Source of the DNA: Citrobacter youngae ATCC 29220
GTDB lineage: Bacteria; Pseudomonadota; Gammaproteobacteria; Enterobacterales; Enterobacteriaceae
Assembly: GCF_000155975.1 (NCBI RefSeq)
Contig: NZ_GG730303.1
Location: forward strand, 186,611 to 250,610
Direction of reading: 5' to 3'
Length of the DNA stretch: 64,000 bases
Both the position numbers and the translations under genes were made by a program. This document shows positions 1 to 21,246 of the stretch, in pieces (the first letter of the stretch is position 1; each line of letters begins with the position of its first letter). A model generated the notes under the pieces. The model saw nothing but the letters and a program-made list of their open reading frames with translations. It had not been told where the DNA came from and ran no database searches.

Positions 1-1651
<1,651 letters not shown>

Positions 1652-1765
1652 TTATTGTTATGTGGTCGGATGAGTTAATAATTTAGCCGTCGCCGCGTAA
1701 AAGGGAAAAGGGGAATGCCATGATTGTGATGGGATTCAAAAAAGGAGTGGGGGCAGAGCATGAAT

Positions 1766-1852
1766 TTGCCGGATATCGGTGCAAGCACCTAATCCGGCCA
1801 ATGGCAATGCGTCCTTTGTAGGCCGGATAAGCGAAGCGCCATCCGGCAAAAT
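1766..1852. repeat. REP/BIME pair between fadH and ygjK
   Basis: Two REP-like palindromic units in opposite orientation, recognisable by TGCCGGAT...ATCCGGC at 1767-1800 and GGCCGGATAAGCG...CGCCATCCGGCA at 1819-1850. This is the usual enterobacterial intergenic REP unit. It lies downstream of ygjK (minus strand), where such elements commonly protect mRNA 3' ends. The remainder of the 1631-1860 gap shows nothing else clear. Confidence 0.85.
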
Positions 1853-1860
1853 ATCAGCGA

Positions 1861-4239
<2,379 letters not shown>

Positions 4240-4254
4240 CTAAATAAACAGAGA

Positions 4255-5343
<1,089 letters not shown>

Positions 5344-5395
5344 TCAGAAGATAGTTATTCTATTTTTCACTGTAAATTTCTTCGCCCACGAGCGA

Positions 5396-5423
5396 CCCTC
5401 CTGTTACTGACATAACAGGAGGG
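5396..5423 (-). other. 11-bp perfect stem-loop between transporter and ygjJ
   Basis: CCCTCCTGTTA at 5396-5406 and its exact complement at 5413-5423 leave a 6-nt loop. It sits in the 132-bp gap between the transporter gene and ygjJ. No U-tract follows on the minus strand, so it looks like an mRNA-stabilising or attenuating hairpin more than a full intrinsic terminator. It could set a different expression level for ygjJK relative to the upstream genes. Confidence 0.6.
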
Positions 5424-5463
5424 CAGGGCTTTAGATAACGGCGTTACAGATTAAAACGGTGGC

Positions 5464-6963
5464 TTAAACTTTATTAAAGAGTGAGTTATCGTTAGGGTTT
5501 TTAATCCTCCAGCGGTTATACATAATGCTGCAATAATAGAACACGGCAATAATACTAACGGGGCCAAGAATTAGCTGAATTAAAGAGCCCATAAAATTGG
5601 TACTCCAGTCTTCTGGCCCAGGAATTAAGGCGGCAACGGTAGAGGCGGCGAAAATAATCACGATTGGCGCCACGGATAACAATGCCCAGAAACGACCTTT
5701 ACCGAGGAAGTGAAAATCACGAGTGTAATCCTGATGACTGGACTGCATACGCAGCTTTATATAGCCAGCAACCATAAACAGCACCGGAATCGTTGCGGCG
5801 CCGCCGTCGAGGTTTTTTACGGCAATCAGAATGGTGTTCATTTCTGAATTAAACTGGCCCAGCATAAACAGAATAATGATGATGGTGACGACGACCCCCT
5901 GCATTTTCAGGGCGTTGACCGGCGTACCTTCACCGTTTACCTCTGAGAGTTTATGGCCAAAAATGCCCTTTGGCGCATCAACAAACAGCATTTTAACCGG
6001 CGCGGCGGTCCATAGCATCAGGGAGCCACACAGTGTGGTGATCATCAGGAACAGGGCGATAACGTTGGTCCACCAGTGAGGAAAACCTAACTGCTGGAAG
6101 GCAACATAGATGGCGGATAACAGGCCAAGATTGGAGGCCTGCTCGGCGGGCAAAATGAAATTCATCAGGATTGATGAAATAACAATAATACCGGAGAAGA
6201 TAAAGACATTAAGAATCAATCCTGTTCTGAAGTTACGATCTCCGCCGCGGATATTTCGCTTATAAGCGGCCAGCGCTTCCAGCCCGCCCAACGACTGAAG
6301 TGCCCAGGACATTGATGCCACTTTTGACCAGGACAGATCAATGTGCTGTAAATACTCGGGCGCAATCGGCGTACCGTTAAAAGTGACCGTGCCGGAAGAC
6401 AGCTTCCAGGTTGCGGCAATGATAAACAGCATCGTTAAGGCAAACCCTGCGTAACCCGAGAATGACAGCGCCCGCGATAGCCATTTTGGTCCTTTCATCG
6501 ATACCCACGTTGCCAGCCAGAACAGCGCAATCGAAGTAATACTGATTACCGGCTTAAACCAGGTCTGGTTGGTTAATTGGGTAACAAAAGCTACATCGCT
6601 GGTGCAGGTGTAGATGAAGTAGGTAATGATATTAGGCAGCAGATCGACGAAGTAAAAAATGTTGACGTAAAAGTAAAAGAAACCGGCGATAAACCCGAAT
6701 TTCCTGCCTAAAATCAGGTTCAACCACGTCTGATATCCACTTTCCGATTCACGCAATTTTTTAATCGATGAAAGCTCAATGATCATGAACGTGTAGGGAA
6801 TTGCATAAAAGAGTGAAGCGAAGGCATATAATAACCACGAATTATATCCCCAATCGGTATATTGACTCACCACGCCTTTAAGAACAAACCCACCCCCAGC
6901 AATGGAGAAAAATAAGAATGTTATTAGAGACATCTGATATCTTGCATCGGATTTTTCAGACAT
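5464..6963 (-). CDS. APC-superfamily amino acid/sugar permease at the ygjI position
   Basis: About 500 residues with ~12 hydrophobic segments (for example LITFLFFSIAGGGFVLKGVV, FGFIAGFFYFYVNIFYFVDL, TGLILNVFIFSGIIVISSIL, PIVIIFAASTVAALIPG), typical of the amino acid-polyamine-organocation (APC) superfamily of inner-membrane permeases. It occupies the place of E. coli ygjI, itself an APC member, but the sequence does not read like E. coli YgjI beyond the general fold. I chose the ATG at 6961-6963 because AAGGGA lies 8 nt upstream; the ATG two codons earlier has only 2 nt of spacing. Substrate unknown. It lies ~100 bp downstream of the GH2 gene, so uptake of a glycoside or a derived compound is plausible. 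Confidence 0.8.
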   Translation of the reverse strand: MSEKSDARYQMSLITFLFFSIAGGGFVLKGVVSQYTDWGYNSWLLYAFASLFYAIPYTFMIIELSSIKKLRESESGYQTWLNLILGRKFGFIAGFFYFYVNIFYFVDLLPNIITYFIYTCTSDVAFVTQLTNQTWFKPVISITSIALFWLATWVSMKGPKWLSRALSFSGYAGFALTMLFIIAATWKLSSGTVTFNGTPIAPEYLQHIDLSWSKVASMSWALQSLGGLEALAAYKRNIRGGDRNFRTGLILNVFIFSGIIVISSILMNFILPAEQASNLGLLSAIYVAFQQLGFPHWWTNVIALFLMITTLCGSLMLWTAAPVKMLFVDAPKGIFGHKLSEVNGEGTPVNALKMQGVVVTIIIILFMLGQFNSEMNTILIAVKNLDGGAATIPVLFMVAGYIKLRMQSSHQDYTRDFHFLGKGRFWALLSVAPIVIIFAASTVAALIPGPEDWSTNFMGSLIQLILGPVSIIAVFYYCSIMYNRWRIKNPNDNSLFNKV

Positions 6964-7061
6964 AACCATTTCCCTTTATTCGTGTAGCAAATAGTTTTAT
7001 TTGAGAGAGCGTTTCGAATGTCCGTTGAAGGACATTCGAAAAGGGTGTTAATAAAATGGTC

Positions 7062-11633
<4,572 letters not shown>

Positions 11634-11730
11634 TCATTCCACCCTTCGACCGCATGGGGTATTTATTGTAAAGCAAGCGATATGAGATGCATCTGTTTTT
11701 AGTAAATTCATCGCCCTTTGCGCTGCATAA

Positions 11731-12108
<378 letters not shown>

Positions 12109-12117
12109 GTTAGGCTA

Positions 12118-12182
12118 ATTGCCGGATGGCGGCTACGCCTTACCCGGCCTACAAAAGGGTGTCTTTTATAGGCCGGGTAAGG
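12118..12182. repeat. REP/BIME pair between ygjH and patA
   Basis: GCCGGATGGCGGC...CTTACCCGGCC followed by the inverted unit TAGGCCGGGTAAGG. It fills the convergent ygjH-patA gap. The two inverted REP units could act as a bidirectional mRNA end. Confidence 0.85.
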
Positions 12183-12185
12183 TTG

Positions 12186-13995
<1,810 letters not shown>

Positions 13996-15516
13996 ATGTC
14001 TGCTCATCCCTACGTTAGTCAGCAAAATACACCGCTGGATGATGATATCACCCTCATGTCGACCACCGATTTACAAAGCTATATCACCCATGCGAACGAT
14101 ACCTTTGTCCAGGTCAGCGGCTATCAACTGAATGAATTACTCGATAAGCCGCACAACCTGGTTCGTCACCCGGACATGCCAAAAGCGGCGTTTGCGGATA
14201 TGTGGTACACCCTGCAGCAGGGGGAGCCATGGAGCGGGATTGTGAAAAACCGGCGAAAAAATGGCGATCACTACTGGGTGAGGGCCAACGCGGTGCCGAT
14301 GGTGCGGGAAGGGCAAGTGACCGGGTACATGTCGATTCGTACCCGGGCAACGGACGAAGAGATTGCGGCGGTAGAGCCTTTATATAAGGCGCTGAATGAA
14401 GGGCGTTGCAACCGACGTATTCATAAAGGTTTGGTGGTACGCAAAGGCTGGCTGGGCAAGCTCCCGGCGCTGCCGATTCGCTGGCGGGTACGCGGCGTGA
14501 TGGCAGTGATGTTTGCCCTCCTGGCGGCTGCGTTACAGCAAATTGGCGCCGAGTGGGGGTTGCTGCTGATGAGCGCGCTGGTGATGATATTGGGCACGGC
14601 TATTTTCGAATGGCAAATTGTGCGTCCCATTGAGAATGTCGCCCGTCAGGCGCTGAAGGTGGCGACCGGTGAGCGTAACAGCGTGTCGCACCTTAACCGC
14701 AGCGATGAACTGGGTTTGATGCTGCGAGCGGTGGGGCAACTGGGGTTAATGTGCCGTTGGCTCATCCATGACGTCTCCAGCCAGGTAAGCTGTGTGCGCA
14801 GCGACAGCGAAACGCTGGCGAAAGGCAGTGATGATTTAAACAAGCATACGCAGCAGACCGTAGAGAACGTACAGGAAACGGTGACTACCATGAATCAGAT
14901 GGCGGCCTCGGTGAAACAAAATTCACAGACCGCCGCCGCGGCCGACAAACTTTCGATTGCCGCCAGCAGCGCGGCAACGCACGGCGGCGAGGCGATGGAT
15001 GCCGTCATCAAAACCATGGATGATATCGCCAACAGCACCCAGCGGATCGGCACCATTACCACGTTGATTAACGATATTGCCTTCCAGACGAATATTCTGG
15101 CCTTGAACGCCGCCGTTGAGGCCGCAAGAGCGGGCGAGCAGGGGAAAGGGTTCGCCGTCGTGGCGGGAGAGGTGCGTCATCTTGCCAGCCGCAGCGCCAG
15201 TGCGGCCAATGATATCCGCAAGCTGATTGATGCCAGCGCCGATAAGGTACAGTCCGGCTCCGATCAGGTGCACGCCGCAGGGCGCACGATGGATGATATT
15301 GTGGCGCAGGTGCAAAACGTCACTCAGCTGATCGCCCAAATCAGCCACTCAACGCTGGAACAGTCCGACGGCCTTTCCAGCCTGACCCGCGCGGTGAATG
15401 AGTTGAGCAGCATAACGCAGAAAAACGCCGAACTGGTTGAAGAGAGCGCCCAGATTTCCGCGATGGTGAAACATCGCGCCGGGCGCCTTGAAGATGCGGT
15501 AACGGTGCTGCACTAA
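13996..15516 (+). CDS. aer: aerotaxis receptor Aer
   Basis: Senses oxygen/redox through FAD in an N-terminal PAS domain and signals to CheA/CheW. 506 residues as in E. coli. The PAS domain covers about 10-120 ([53 protein letters not shown]). Two hydrophobic segments about 165-205 anchor it without a periplasmic domain, followed by HAMP and the methyl-accepting-protein signalling tip [19 protein letters not shown] at about 360-395. There is no C-terminal NWETF-like methyltransferase tether, as expected for Aer. The stop overlaps the convergent yqjI stop by 3 bp. Confidence 0.97.
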   Translation: MSAHPYVSQQNTPLDDDITLMSTTDLQSYITHANDTFVQVSGYQLNELLDKPHNLVRHPDMPKAAFADMWYTLQQGEPWSGIVKNRRKNGDHYWVRANAVPMVREGQVTGYMSIRTRATDEEIAAVEPLYKALNEGRCNRRIHKGLVVRKGWLGKLPALPIRWRVRGVMAVMFALLAAALQQIGAEWGLLLMSALVMILGTAIFEWQIVRPIENVARQALKVATGERNSVSHLNRSDELGLMLRAVGQLGLMCRWLIHDVSSQVSCVRSDSETLAKGSDDLNKHTQQTVENVQETVTTMNQMAASVKQNSQTAAAADKLSIAASSAATHGGEAMDAVIKTMDDIANSTQRIGTITTLINDIAFQTNILALNAAVEAARAGEQGKGFAVVAGEVRHLASRSASAANDIRKLIDASADKVQSGSDQVHAAGRTMDDIVAQVQNVTQLIAQISHSTLEQSDGLSSLTRAVNELSSITQKNAELVEESAQISAMVKHRAGRLEDAVTVLH

Positions 15517-16127
15517 TCCAGTTGCGTAATATCCAGCGCGGCGCGATCGATAATACCGATGATTTTTTTGATCTGCGCATCGCTGGTATCACCGTGATTG
15601 ACCCGTAGGTCCAGCACGGCTTTGAAGTTCTCCAGCGCGCGTTTCATCTGTGGGTTCTTACGCAATTCGAACCCCACGCAGCGGGCTTTAATACGTTCGT
15701 GAATATGTTCCAGATGCTCACGGTTTTCATCCAGCCATTGCCGCCCCTGAGTCGTGATGGCAATTTGTTTACGTCCACCTTCCTCGTCGCTGATGGCGAT
15801 CAGTTCCTGATCCTGCAACAGATCCAGCGTCGGATAGATTACGCCCGGGCTTGGGGTGTAGTTGCCCTGCGTCAGGGTTTCAATCGCTTTAATCAGCTCA
15901 TAGCCGTGACTGGCGTCGCGGGTCAGGATCTCCAGAATCACCAGACGTAATTCTCCGTGACCGAAAAAGCGCTGGCGACGACCGCCGCCGCGACCGTGGT
16001 GGTGTCCGCAACCCTGTTCGTGGTGATGTTCTTTGTGACAGCCTTCGTGGTGATGCCCTTCACCCTTGCAGCAGCCTTCGTGTTGGTGCTCTGTATGCTT
16101 ACAGCAACCTTCATGATGGTTTTGCAT
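15513..16127 (-). CDS. yqjI: PadR-family Ni/Fe-responsive repressor YqjI
   Basis: Represses itself and the divergent yqjH; DNA binding is relieved by nickel in E. coli. The N-terminus is a metal-binding tail of His, Cys and Gly ([39 protein letters not shown]), followed by the PadR winged helix [26 protein letters not shown] ... [16 protein letters not shown] and a C-terminal helical dimerisation domain ending ALDITQLD. The ATGs at 16128-16130 and 16125-16127 are adjacent; AGGAG is 3 nt from the first and 6 nt from the second, so I take the second (204 residues; E. coli has 207). The open frame extends 22 codons further upstream, into the operator, and that part is not translated in my reading. 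Confidence 0.94.
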   Translation of the reverse strand: MQNHHEGCCKHTEHQHEGCCKGEGHHHEGCHKEHHHEQGCGHHHGRGGGRRQRFFGHGELRLVILEILTRDASHGYELIKAIETLTQGNYTPSPGVIYPTLDLLQDQELIAISDEEGGRKQIAITTQGRQWLDENREHLEHIHERIKARCVGFELRKNPQMKRALENFKAVLDLRVNHGDTSDAQIKKIIGIIDRAALDITQLD

Positions 16128-16146
16128 CATCGTCTCCTGATGTTGT

Positions 16147-16172
16147 TTAGATATATCTAATTTATATCTAAA
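16147..16172. promoter_or_regulatory. YqjI operator, yqjI side
   Basis: TTAGATATATCTAA at 16147-16160 is a perfect 14-bp palindrome and is followed by a further half TATATCTAAAA. A second copy (TTTAGATATATC) is at 16329-16340 next to yqjH. Paired inverted repeats in both promoters are known for YqjI; this identification rests on position and symmetry. Confidence 0.75.
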
Positions 16173-16302
16173 AAACATATCGTTGCAAGCCTGCAAAATA
16201 TATTTTGCTTAAACTGATGATTTTTATCTTTTTTTATTGGTGATGGGTAAGCATCAGTCAAACGGCGGCTATATCAAAAAATGTCTTGCAATCTTCTTTA
16301 TT

Positions 16303-16340
16303 AGCAATCATTATCATTTAAAAATGAGTTTAGATATATC
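16303..16340 (+). promoter_or_regulatory. Fur-type box and second YqjI operator upstream of yqjH
   Basis: GCAATCATTATCATTTA at about 16304-16320 contains the CAATCATTATCATT core of the Fur consensus. It is immediately followed by TTTAGATATATC at 16329-16340, half of the palindrome found at yqjI. This would give yqjH dual iron (Fur) and nickel (YqjI) control, as reported for E. coli. Confidence 0.7.
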
Positions 16341-16365
16341 GTATTATCTTCACAAAGGCGAAAAA

Positions 16366-17139
16366 ATGACAAAAAACACCTCGCGCTACCCGCAGCGCGT
16401 GCACAATGAACTGCGTTTTCGAGAACTTACCGTCCTGCGCGTAGAACGTATTAGCGCGGGTTTTCAGCGCATTGTACTGGGCGGTGACGCTCTGGACGGT
16501 TTTAGCTCGCACGGCTTTGATGACCATACCAAGGTCTTTTTCCCTGAACCGGGCAGCCATTTTGTGCCGCCGGTTGTTACCGATGAAGGTATTGTCTGGG
16601 CTGACGGCGTGCGTCCGCTATCGCGTGATTACACGCCGTTGTATGACGAAACGCGCCATGAGCTGGCGCTGGATTTCTATATTCATGACGGTGGCGTGGC
16701 GAGTTCGTGGGCGATGAATGCTCGCGAGGGTGACAAGCTGACGATAGGTGGGCCGCGCGGTTCTTTGGTCGTGCCAGAGGAGTATGCGTATCAGGTTTAC
16801 GTATGTGATGAATCAGGAATGCCCGCGCTGCGTCGACGGCTGGAGTCGCTCAATCGTTTAGCGGTGCGCCCGAACGTTACTGCGCTGGTCAGCGTGCAGG
16901 ATGCGGCGTATCAGGACTATTTTGCCCATCTCGACGGATTTACGATTCACTGGTTTATCGGCCATGATGAACGGGCGGTGAATGACCACTTATCGCGGCT
17001 AAGCGTACCCGCAGACGATTATTTCATCTGGATTACCGGCGAAGGCAAGGTGGTAAAAAACCTCAGCGCCCGCTTTGAAACCAGGGCGTTCGATCAGCAA
17101 CTTGTACGCGCGACCGCTTACTGGCATCAACGCCGTTAA
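16366..17139 (+). CDS. yqjH: NADPH-dependent ferric-siderophore reductase YqjH
   Basis: Cytosolic FAD enzyme of the siderophore-interacting-protein family that reduces ferric siderophores to release iron. Motifs: RISAGFQRIVLGGDALDGF (FAD domain start), PLSRDYTPLYDE (FAD-binding RxYTxR-type), FYIHDGGVASSWAMNAREGDKLTIGGPRGS, and a C-terminal domain with FIWITGEGKVVKNL. The ATG at 16366-16368, preceded by AAAGGCG, gives 257 residues; E. coli YqjH has 254. The frame is open 43 codons upstream, but that stretch covers the operator and Fur box. It is divergent from yqjI, and its stop abuts the convergent AraC-type gene. Confidence 0.94.
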   Translation: MTKNTSRYPQRVHNELRFRELTVLRVERISAGFQRIVLGGDALDGFSSHGFDDHTKVFFPEPGSHFVPPVVTDEGIVWADGVRPLSRDYTPLYDETRHELALDFYIHDGGVASSWAMNAREGDKLTIGGPRGSLVVPEEYAYQVYVCDESGMPALRRRLESLNRLAVRPNVTALVSVQDAAYQDYFAHLDGFTIHWFIGHDERAVNDHLSRLSVPADDYFIWITGEGKVVKNLSARFETRAFDQQLVRATAYWHQRR

Positions 17140-17988
17140 TCAGTAATTAGACGGCGGTACGCCAAACGCCTGGCGAAACGCGTAGCTAAATGCCGCGGTG
17201 CTGGAATACCCCACATCAAGCGCCACGGCGGTTACGCTTTTATTTTTCTTCAGCATTAATACGGACTCCAGAATACGCATTTTTTGCTTCCAGACGCTGA
17301 AGGGCAATCCGGTTTCTTTTTTAAAATGGCGTGAAAAGGTACGGGCAGACATGCCCAGATGCTGCGCCCAGTATTCAACCGAATGTTCCAGAGCCGGGGA
17401 TTCCTGAATTGTCCGGCACACTCTGGTTAATTCGCGATCGTGCGGCCAGGGTAATACAAAAGCGACTTCCGGCAGCTGCAGAATAATGTCGACCAGGACG
17501 CTAACCAGCTTGCCCTCTTTTGAGTGGCTATCATAATGGCCTGAAATTGAATTGGTGGCGTAATGAATAAACTCTCTGGCGAAATCGCTGATCGCCACCA
17601 CTTTACATTCATTAATGCTCTCTTCAAGAAACCCCGGTTTAATATCCAGATTCTCTAAATACACATCATCCAGCGCCCAAACCCCATGCTCGGTATTATT
17701 CGGGATCCAGATGCCATAATGCGCCGGGATTATCCAGCACTTGCCAGCGACATCAATACGCATGCTGCCTTTACGGGCGAAATGAAACTGCATAAAAGAG
17801 TGGGAATGCTGCGGAACATGATGGTTAGCTTCAAGAACATAGGAGCGGAAGTACACGTCCTGCGGCAGCTCCGTCATGGAGTTATCCGGGAACGAATTCC
17901 ACCGTTTTTGCGCGAGAGTTTCCATAAATAAATCGTCAATGCTCCCGGTGATGTGGCTGCTGCTCGATAGATCTTGTCCGCAGATCAT
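17140..17988 (-). CDS. AraC-family transcriptional regulator, cupin type
   Basis: 282 residues. The N-terminal half is a cupin-like sensor (HHVPQHSHSFMQFHFARKGSMRIDV ... WIIPAHYGIWIPNNTEHGVWA). The C-terminal ~100 residues are a double helix-turn-helix of AraC type (VEYWAQHLGMSARTFSRHFKKETGLPFSVWKQKMRI ... KSVTAVALDVGYSSTAAFSYAFRQAFGVPPSNY). Only 68 bp separate its start from the divergent cyclopropane synthase paralogue, so that gene is the likeliest target. The signal it senses is unknown. It is absent from the E. coli yqjH-ileX interval and marks the left end of the accessory region. Confidence 0.85.
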   Translation of the reverse strand: MICGQDLSSSSHITGSIDDLFMETLAQKRWNSFPDNSMTELPQDVYFRSYVLEANHHVPQHSHSFMQFHFARKGSMRIDVAGKCWIIPAHYGIWIPNNTEHGVWALDDVYLENLDIKPGFLEESINECKVVAISDFAREFIHYATNSISGHYDSHSKEGKLVSVLVDIILQLPEVAFVLPWPHDRELTRVCRTIQESPALEHSVEYWAQHLGMSARTFSRHFKKETGLPFSVWKQKMRILESVLMLKKNKSVTAVALDVGYSSTAAFSYAFRQAFGVPPSNY

Positions 17989-18056
17989 AATACATGCACT
18001 CTTTTTTCCATAATAATGTTGTGTAAGAATTTTTAGCCCACTTTTTGGTAACTACC

Positions 18057-19211
18057 ATGAACTCGCTTTGTTCAGATGCTGTGATCGTCAATGAAATAAA
18101 TGATAACTGGACCCGAATGGGAAAAGAGCTGCTTTCGCAAGCGGATATCAGAATTAATGGCTCGCGAGCCTGGGACATTCAACTTCATCATACCGGTTTC
18201 TTTAAACGGGTATTGCAACAAGGCTCGTTAGGGCTTGGCGAAAGCTATATGGAAGGTTGGTGGGACTGCGAGCGGCTCGATATTCTGTTCTGCAAAATCC
18301 TGAAAGCAAAACTCGACCAGCAAATGCCGGGCAACCTGAAAGATATTTTACGCATCGCCAGCGCCCGCCTGTTTAATTTGCAGTCGCGTAGCCGCGCGTG
18401 GATTGTCGGCAAAGAGCATTATGATATTGGGAACGATCTCTTTGCGCTGATGCTTGATCCGCACATGCAATATTCCTGCGCTTACTGGAAAGACGCCACC
18501 ACATTAGACGATGCGCAAAATGCCAAATTAAAAATGATCTGCGAGAAGCTGCAGCTTAAGCCTGGTATGCGTTTACTCGATATCGGTTGTGGCTGGGGCG
18601 GGCTGGCGGAATATGCGGCGCGTCATTATGGCGTGGCGGTAGAAGGCGTCACTATCTCGCAAGAGCAGCAAAAAATGGCGCAACAGCGCTGTGAAGGGCT
18701 GGACGTAAACATTCTGCTGCAGGATTATCGTGACCTTGATAAGCACTACGATCGTATTGTCTCCGTGGGGATGTTCGAACACGTCGGGCCGAAAAACTAC
18801 GACACCTATTTCAGCATCGTCGACCGTTGTTTAAAACCGGACGGGCTGTTCCTGCTGCATACCATTGGCAGCAATAAAAAAGGGATGAGCGTCGATCCGT
18901 GGATTAATAAATACATTTTCCCGAACGGATGCCTGCCGGCGATTTCCCATATTGCCGAGGCCAGCGAATCACGGTTTGTGATGGAGGACTGGCATAACTT
19001 TGGCAGCGATTACGATAAAACGCTGATGGCATGGCACGAGCGCTTTAATCAGGCGTGGCCGGAGCTGTCTTCGCGCTATTCCGCCACCTTCAGAAGAATG
19101 TTTAATTACTATTTATGCGCCTGCGCAGGCGCTTTCCGCGCCCGCGATATTGAGCTTTGGCAGGTGCTGTTTAGCCGCGGCGTCGAGGGCGGGATCCGCG
19201 TTTATCGTTAA
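18057..19211 (+). CDS. cyclopropane-fatty-acyl-phospholipid synthase paralogue
   Basis: 384 residues, closely similar to E. coli Cfa over its whole length: GSLGLGESYMEGWWDCERLD near 60-80, SRAWIVGKEHYDIGNDLF, MQYSCAYWKDA, the S-adenosylmethionine site LLDIGCGWGGLAEYAARHYGV, VSVGMFEHVGPKNYDTYF, and RRMFNYYLCACAGAFRARDIELWQV. The family methylenates unsaturated acyl chains in membrane phospholipids using SAM. The start is the ATG 18057-18059; an in-frame TTG lies 4 codons upstream. The genus' main cfa is expected elsewhere, so I treat this as a second copy. It is divergent from an AraC-type regulator and ends in a BIME array. Confidence 0.9.
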   Translation: MNSLCSDAVIVNEINDNWTRMGKELLSQADIRINGSRAWDIQLHHTGFFKRVLQQGSLGLGESYMEGWWDCERLDILFCKILKAKLDQQMPGNLKDILRIASARLFNLQSRSRAWIVGKEHYDIGNDLFALMLDPHMQYSCAYWKDATTLDDAQNAKLKMICEKLQLKPGMRLLDIGCGWGGLAEYAARHYGVAVEGVTISQEQQKMAQQRCEGLDVNILLQDYRDLDKHYDRIVSVGMFEHVGPKNYDTYFSIVDRCLKPDGLFLLHTIGSNKKGMSVDPWINKYIFPNGCLPAISHIAEASESRFVMEDWHNFGSDYDKTLMAWHERFNQAWPELSSRYSATFRRMFNYYLCACAGAFRARDIELWQVLFSRGVEGGIRVYR

Positions 19212-19215
19212 CGTT

Positions 19216-19582
19216 TTGCCGGATGGCGGCGCAAGCGCCTTATCCGGCCTACAAAAGAGTGCACTCCGTAGGCCTGATAAGCTGCGCGCATCAGGCATTT
19301 ATGCCGGATGGCGGCCACAACGGTGCGCACTCTGTAGGCCTGATAAGCGAAGCGCATCAGGCATTTATGCCGGATGGCGGCCACAACAGTGCGCACTCCG
19401 TAGGCCTGAAAGCTGCGCGTATCAGGCATTTTTTTGCCGGATGCGGCGCAAGCGCCTTATCCGGCCTACAACAGCGTGCACTTCGTAGGCCTGATAAGCG
19501 AAGCGCATCAGGCATTTATGCCGGATGGCGGCCACAGCAGTGCGCACTCTGTAGGCCTGAAAGCTGCGCGCATCAGGCATTT
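19216..19582. repeat. large REP/BIME array between cfa paralogue and dhaK
   Basis: About ten REP-like units in ~370 bp. Alternating GCCGGATGGCGGC (19219, 19368, 19519) and GGCCTGATAAGC...GCATCAGGC blocks (near 19270-19298, 19337-19361, 19490-19514, 19553-19578), with GCGCAAGCGCCTTATCCGGCC units at about 19227 and 19445. Repeats come in inverted pairs of ~75 bp. It fills the whole gap between two convergent genes. ORFs seen across it are artefacts of the repeat. Confidence 0.92.
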
Positions 19583-19587
19583 ATGAC

Positions 19588-21246
19588 TTAACCCAACTCA
19601 CTTTCCGCCAGCGCTTTAAACACCATCGCTACCGCATGCGCGCCCGGATCCATATTCCCCAGCAGGCTTTCGCTGCTCAGATACGATGCGCGGCCCGCAT
19701 TGGCTTTGCTCGACAAACAGGTGCGTTCAGCCCCCGCTTGCGCAGCGTCGAATGCGGCATGCAGATTTTGCGGCTGCGCCAGCAGTGAGGTCAGCGCGGG
19801 TTGCAGCGCGTCAATCATGGTGCGATCGCCTTCGTCTGCGCCACCGTAGAACTTCATTTGCGCCAGCCCCGTATTCAGCGCTTCGGCAACGTTAGCACCC
19901 TGTTCCAGTTTCTGCCCGGCGGCGGTAAAGAAAATCGACATCAGCACGCCGCTGGAGCCGCCCATCACCACGGTCAGGCGTTCGCCAATCAGCGCAAACA
20001 GCGTGGCAAGGTTATCCAGCGGCAACTGCTGACGATGCAGCAGGCTGGCGATTTCACGCGCGCCGGCGGCAAAGGTTGAACCGGTATCGCCATCGCCGAC
20101 TTTGGCATCCAGCGCATTGAGATGGGCTTCCAGATCGGAAAGCGTTCCGGTGATAAGTTCCACAACCCCGGCAACCAGCGCATTCGCCGAAGGCTGGAAT
20201 TCCACGCGCGCGCTGCGCTGCGACGACGGCAACGTGCTGACCTCACGCGGCGGGACGGGAGTCGGCCAGTTGCTGGTTTCCACTTCGGCTAGCAGCGCTT
20301 TTTCGATGCTCTCTTCCAGCACGATAGCCGTCAGTGAGAAACCTTTCATATCCAGCGCGGTGACCAGCGAGGCCGGGCCAATCAGCCAGTCGATACGCGA
20401 GTGTAGCGGGCTGCAGGCCAGTTCGCGGGTGATGATAGCCATTTCGGCCACGGACACGCCGCCAAGATTATTCATCATCACCGCCACTCTGCCGGTTTCA
20501 GGCAGGGCCGTCAGCAGTTTGTCCACCATCAGGTTCACCACCTGCGCGCTGTTTTGGGTGTCGATAACCGAGGCGCCCGGTTCGCCGTGAATGCCCATGC
20601 CCAGCTCAGCATGACCCGGATGATGGCGCGGCGCGGCGTCGGTTTCTTGCGGCAGATGACAGCTGGAAAGCGCAACGCCCAGGCTGAAGGTGTTGTTGGC
20701 TGCGTACTGCGCTTCACGCAGGACGGTGGCGAGGTTGTAGCCGCGTTCGGCAAAATAGCCTGCGATTTTATGCACCAGAATGGTTCCCGCAATGCCGCGC
20801 GGGTGTTTGTTATCCGGCAGGGAGATATCGTCGCCAACAATCAGCATTTCAACGTTATAGCCAAGGCGACGCGCTTTCTCGGCGGCGAGACCGAAGTTAA
20901 GACGGTCACCGGTGTAGTTTTTCACAATCAACAAACAGCCAGCCTCACCGGTCACCGCCTGAATAGCGGTCAGTACCGCATCTACGCTCGGGGAGGCGAA
21001 CACGTCGCCGCAGACTGCCGCAGTCAGCATGCCTTTGCCGATAAACCCAACGTGCGCGGGCTCGTGTCCCGACCCGCCGCCGGAGATCACCGCCACGTTA
21101 TTTTTGTTAAGGTCACGGCGAACCACAACGCGAATGGCCGGATCGCTCTCCAGACGCGCCAGGTTATTCCACGGGCTGGTGATGATAGTACCGTCGATGA
21201 CGTCGCTCACAAGTTGGGTGCGTTGGTTAAAAAAGAATTGGGACAT
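19588..21246 (-). CDS. dhaK: ATP-dependent dihydroxyacetone kinase (DhaKL fusion)
   Basis: Phosphorylates dihydroxyacetone, the product of DhaD, to glycolytic DHAP; cytosolic. 552 residues, the length of C. freundii DhaK. The N-terminal K domain contains GGGSGHEPAHVGFIGKGML and the catalytic His220 in HAELGMGIHGEPG that holds the substrate as a hemiaminal. The C-terminal L domain (from about 360) binds ATP-Mg: DAKVGDGDTGSTFAAGAR, GGSSGVLMSIFF, DEGDRTMIDAL and KANAGRASYLSSESLLGNMDPGA. I chose MSQFFFNQRT (ATG 21244-21246) over an ATG 21 codons upstream because it gives the known protein. Divergent from dhaD, with DhaR sites between them. It uses ATP, unlike the PTS-linked E. coli DhaKLM. Confidence 0.97.
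   Translation of the reverse strand: MSQFFFNQRTQLVSDVIDGTIITSPWNNLARLESDPAIRVVVRRDLNKNNVAVISGGGSGHEPAHVGFIGKGMLTAAVCGDVFASPSVDAVLTAIQAVTGEAGCLLIVKNYTGDRLNFGLAAEKARRLGYNVEMLIVGDDISLPDNKHPRGIAGTILVHKIAGYFAERGYNLATVLREAQYAANNTFSLGVALSSCHLPQETDAAPRHHPGHAELGMGIHGEPGASVIDTQNSAQVVNLMVDKLLTALPETGRVAVMMNNLGGVSVAEMAIITRELACSPLHSRIDWLIGPASLVTALDMKGFSLTAIVLEESIEKALLAEVETSNWPTPVPPREVSTLPSSQRSARVEFQPSANALVAGVVELITGTLSDLEAHLNALDAKVGDGDTGSTFAAGAREIASLLHRQQLPLDNLATLFALIGERLTVVMGGSSGVLMSIFFTAAGQKLEQGANVAEALNTGLAQMKFYGGADEGDRTMIDALQPALTSLLAQPQNLHAAFDAAQAGAERTCLSSKANAGRASYLSSESLLGNMDPGAHAVAMVFKALAESELG

Noticed and set aside
19223-19591. Open frames of ~120 codons across the REP array
   Set aside because: They are translations of repeated REP units (repeating peptides such as HQAFMPDGGHN) with no ribosome-binding site.
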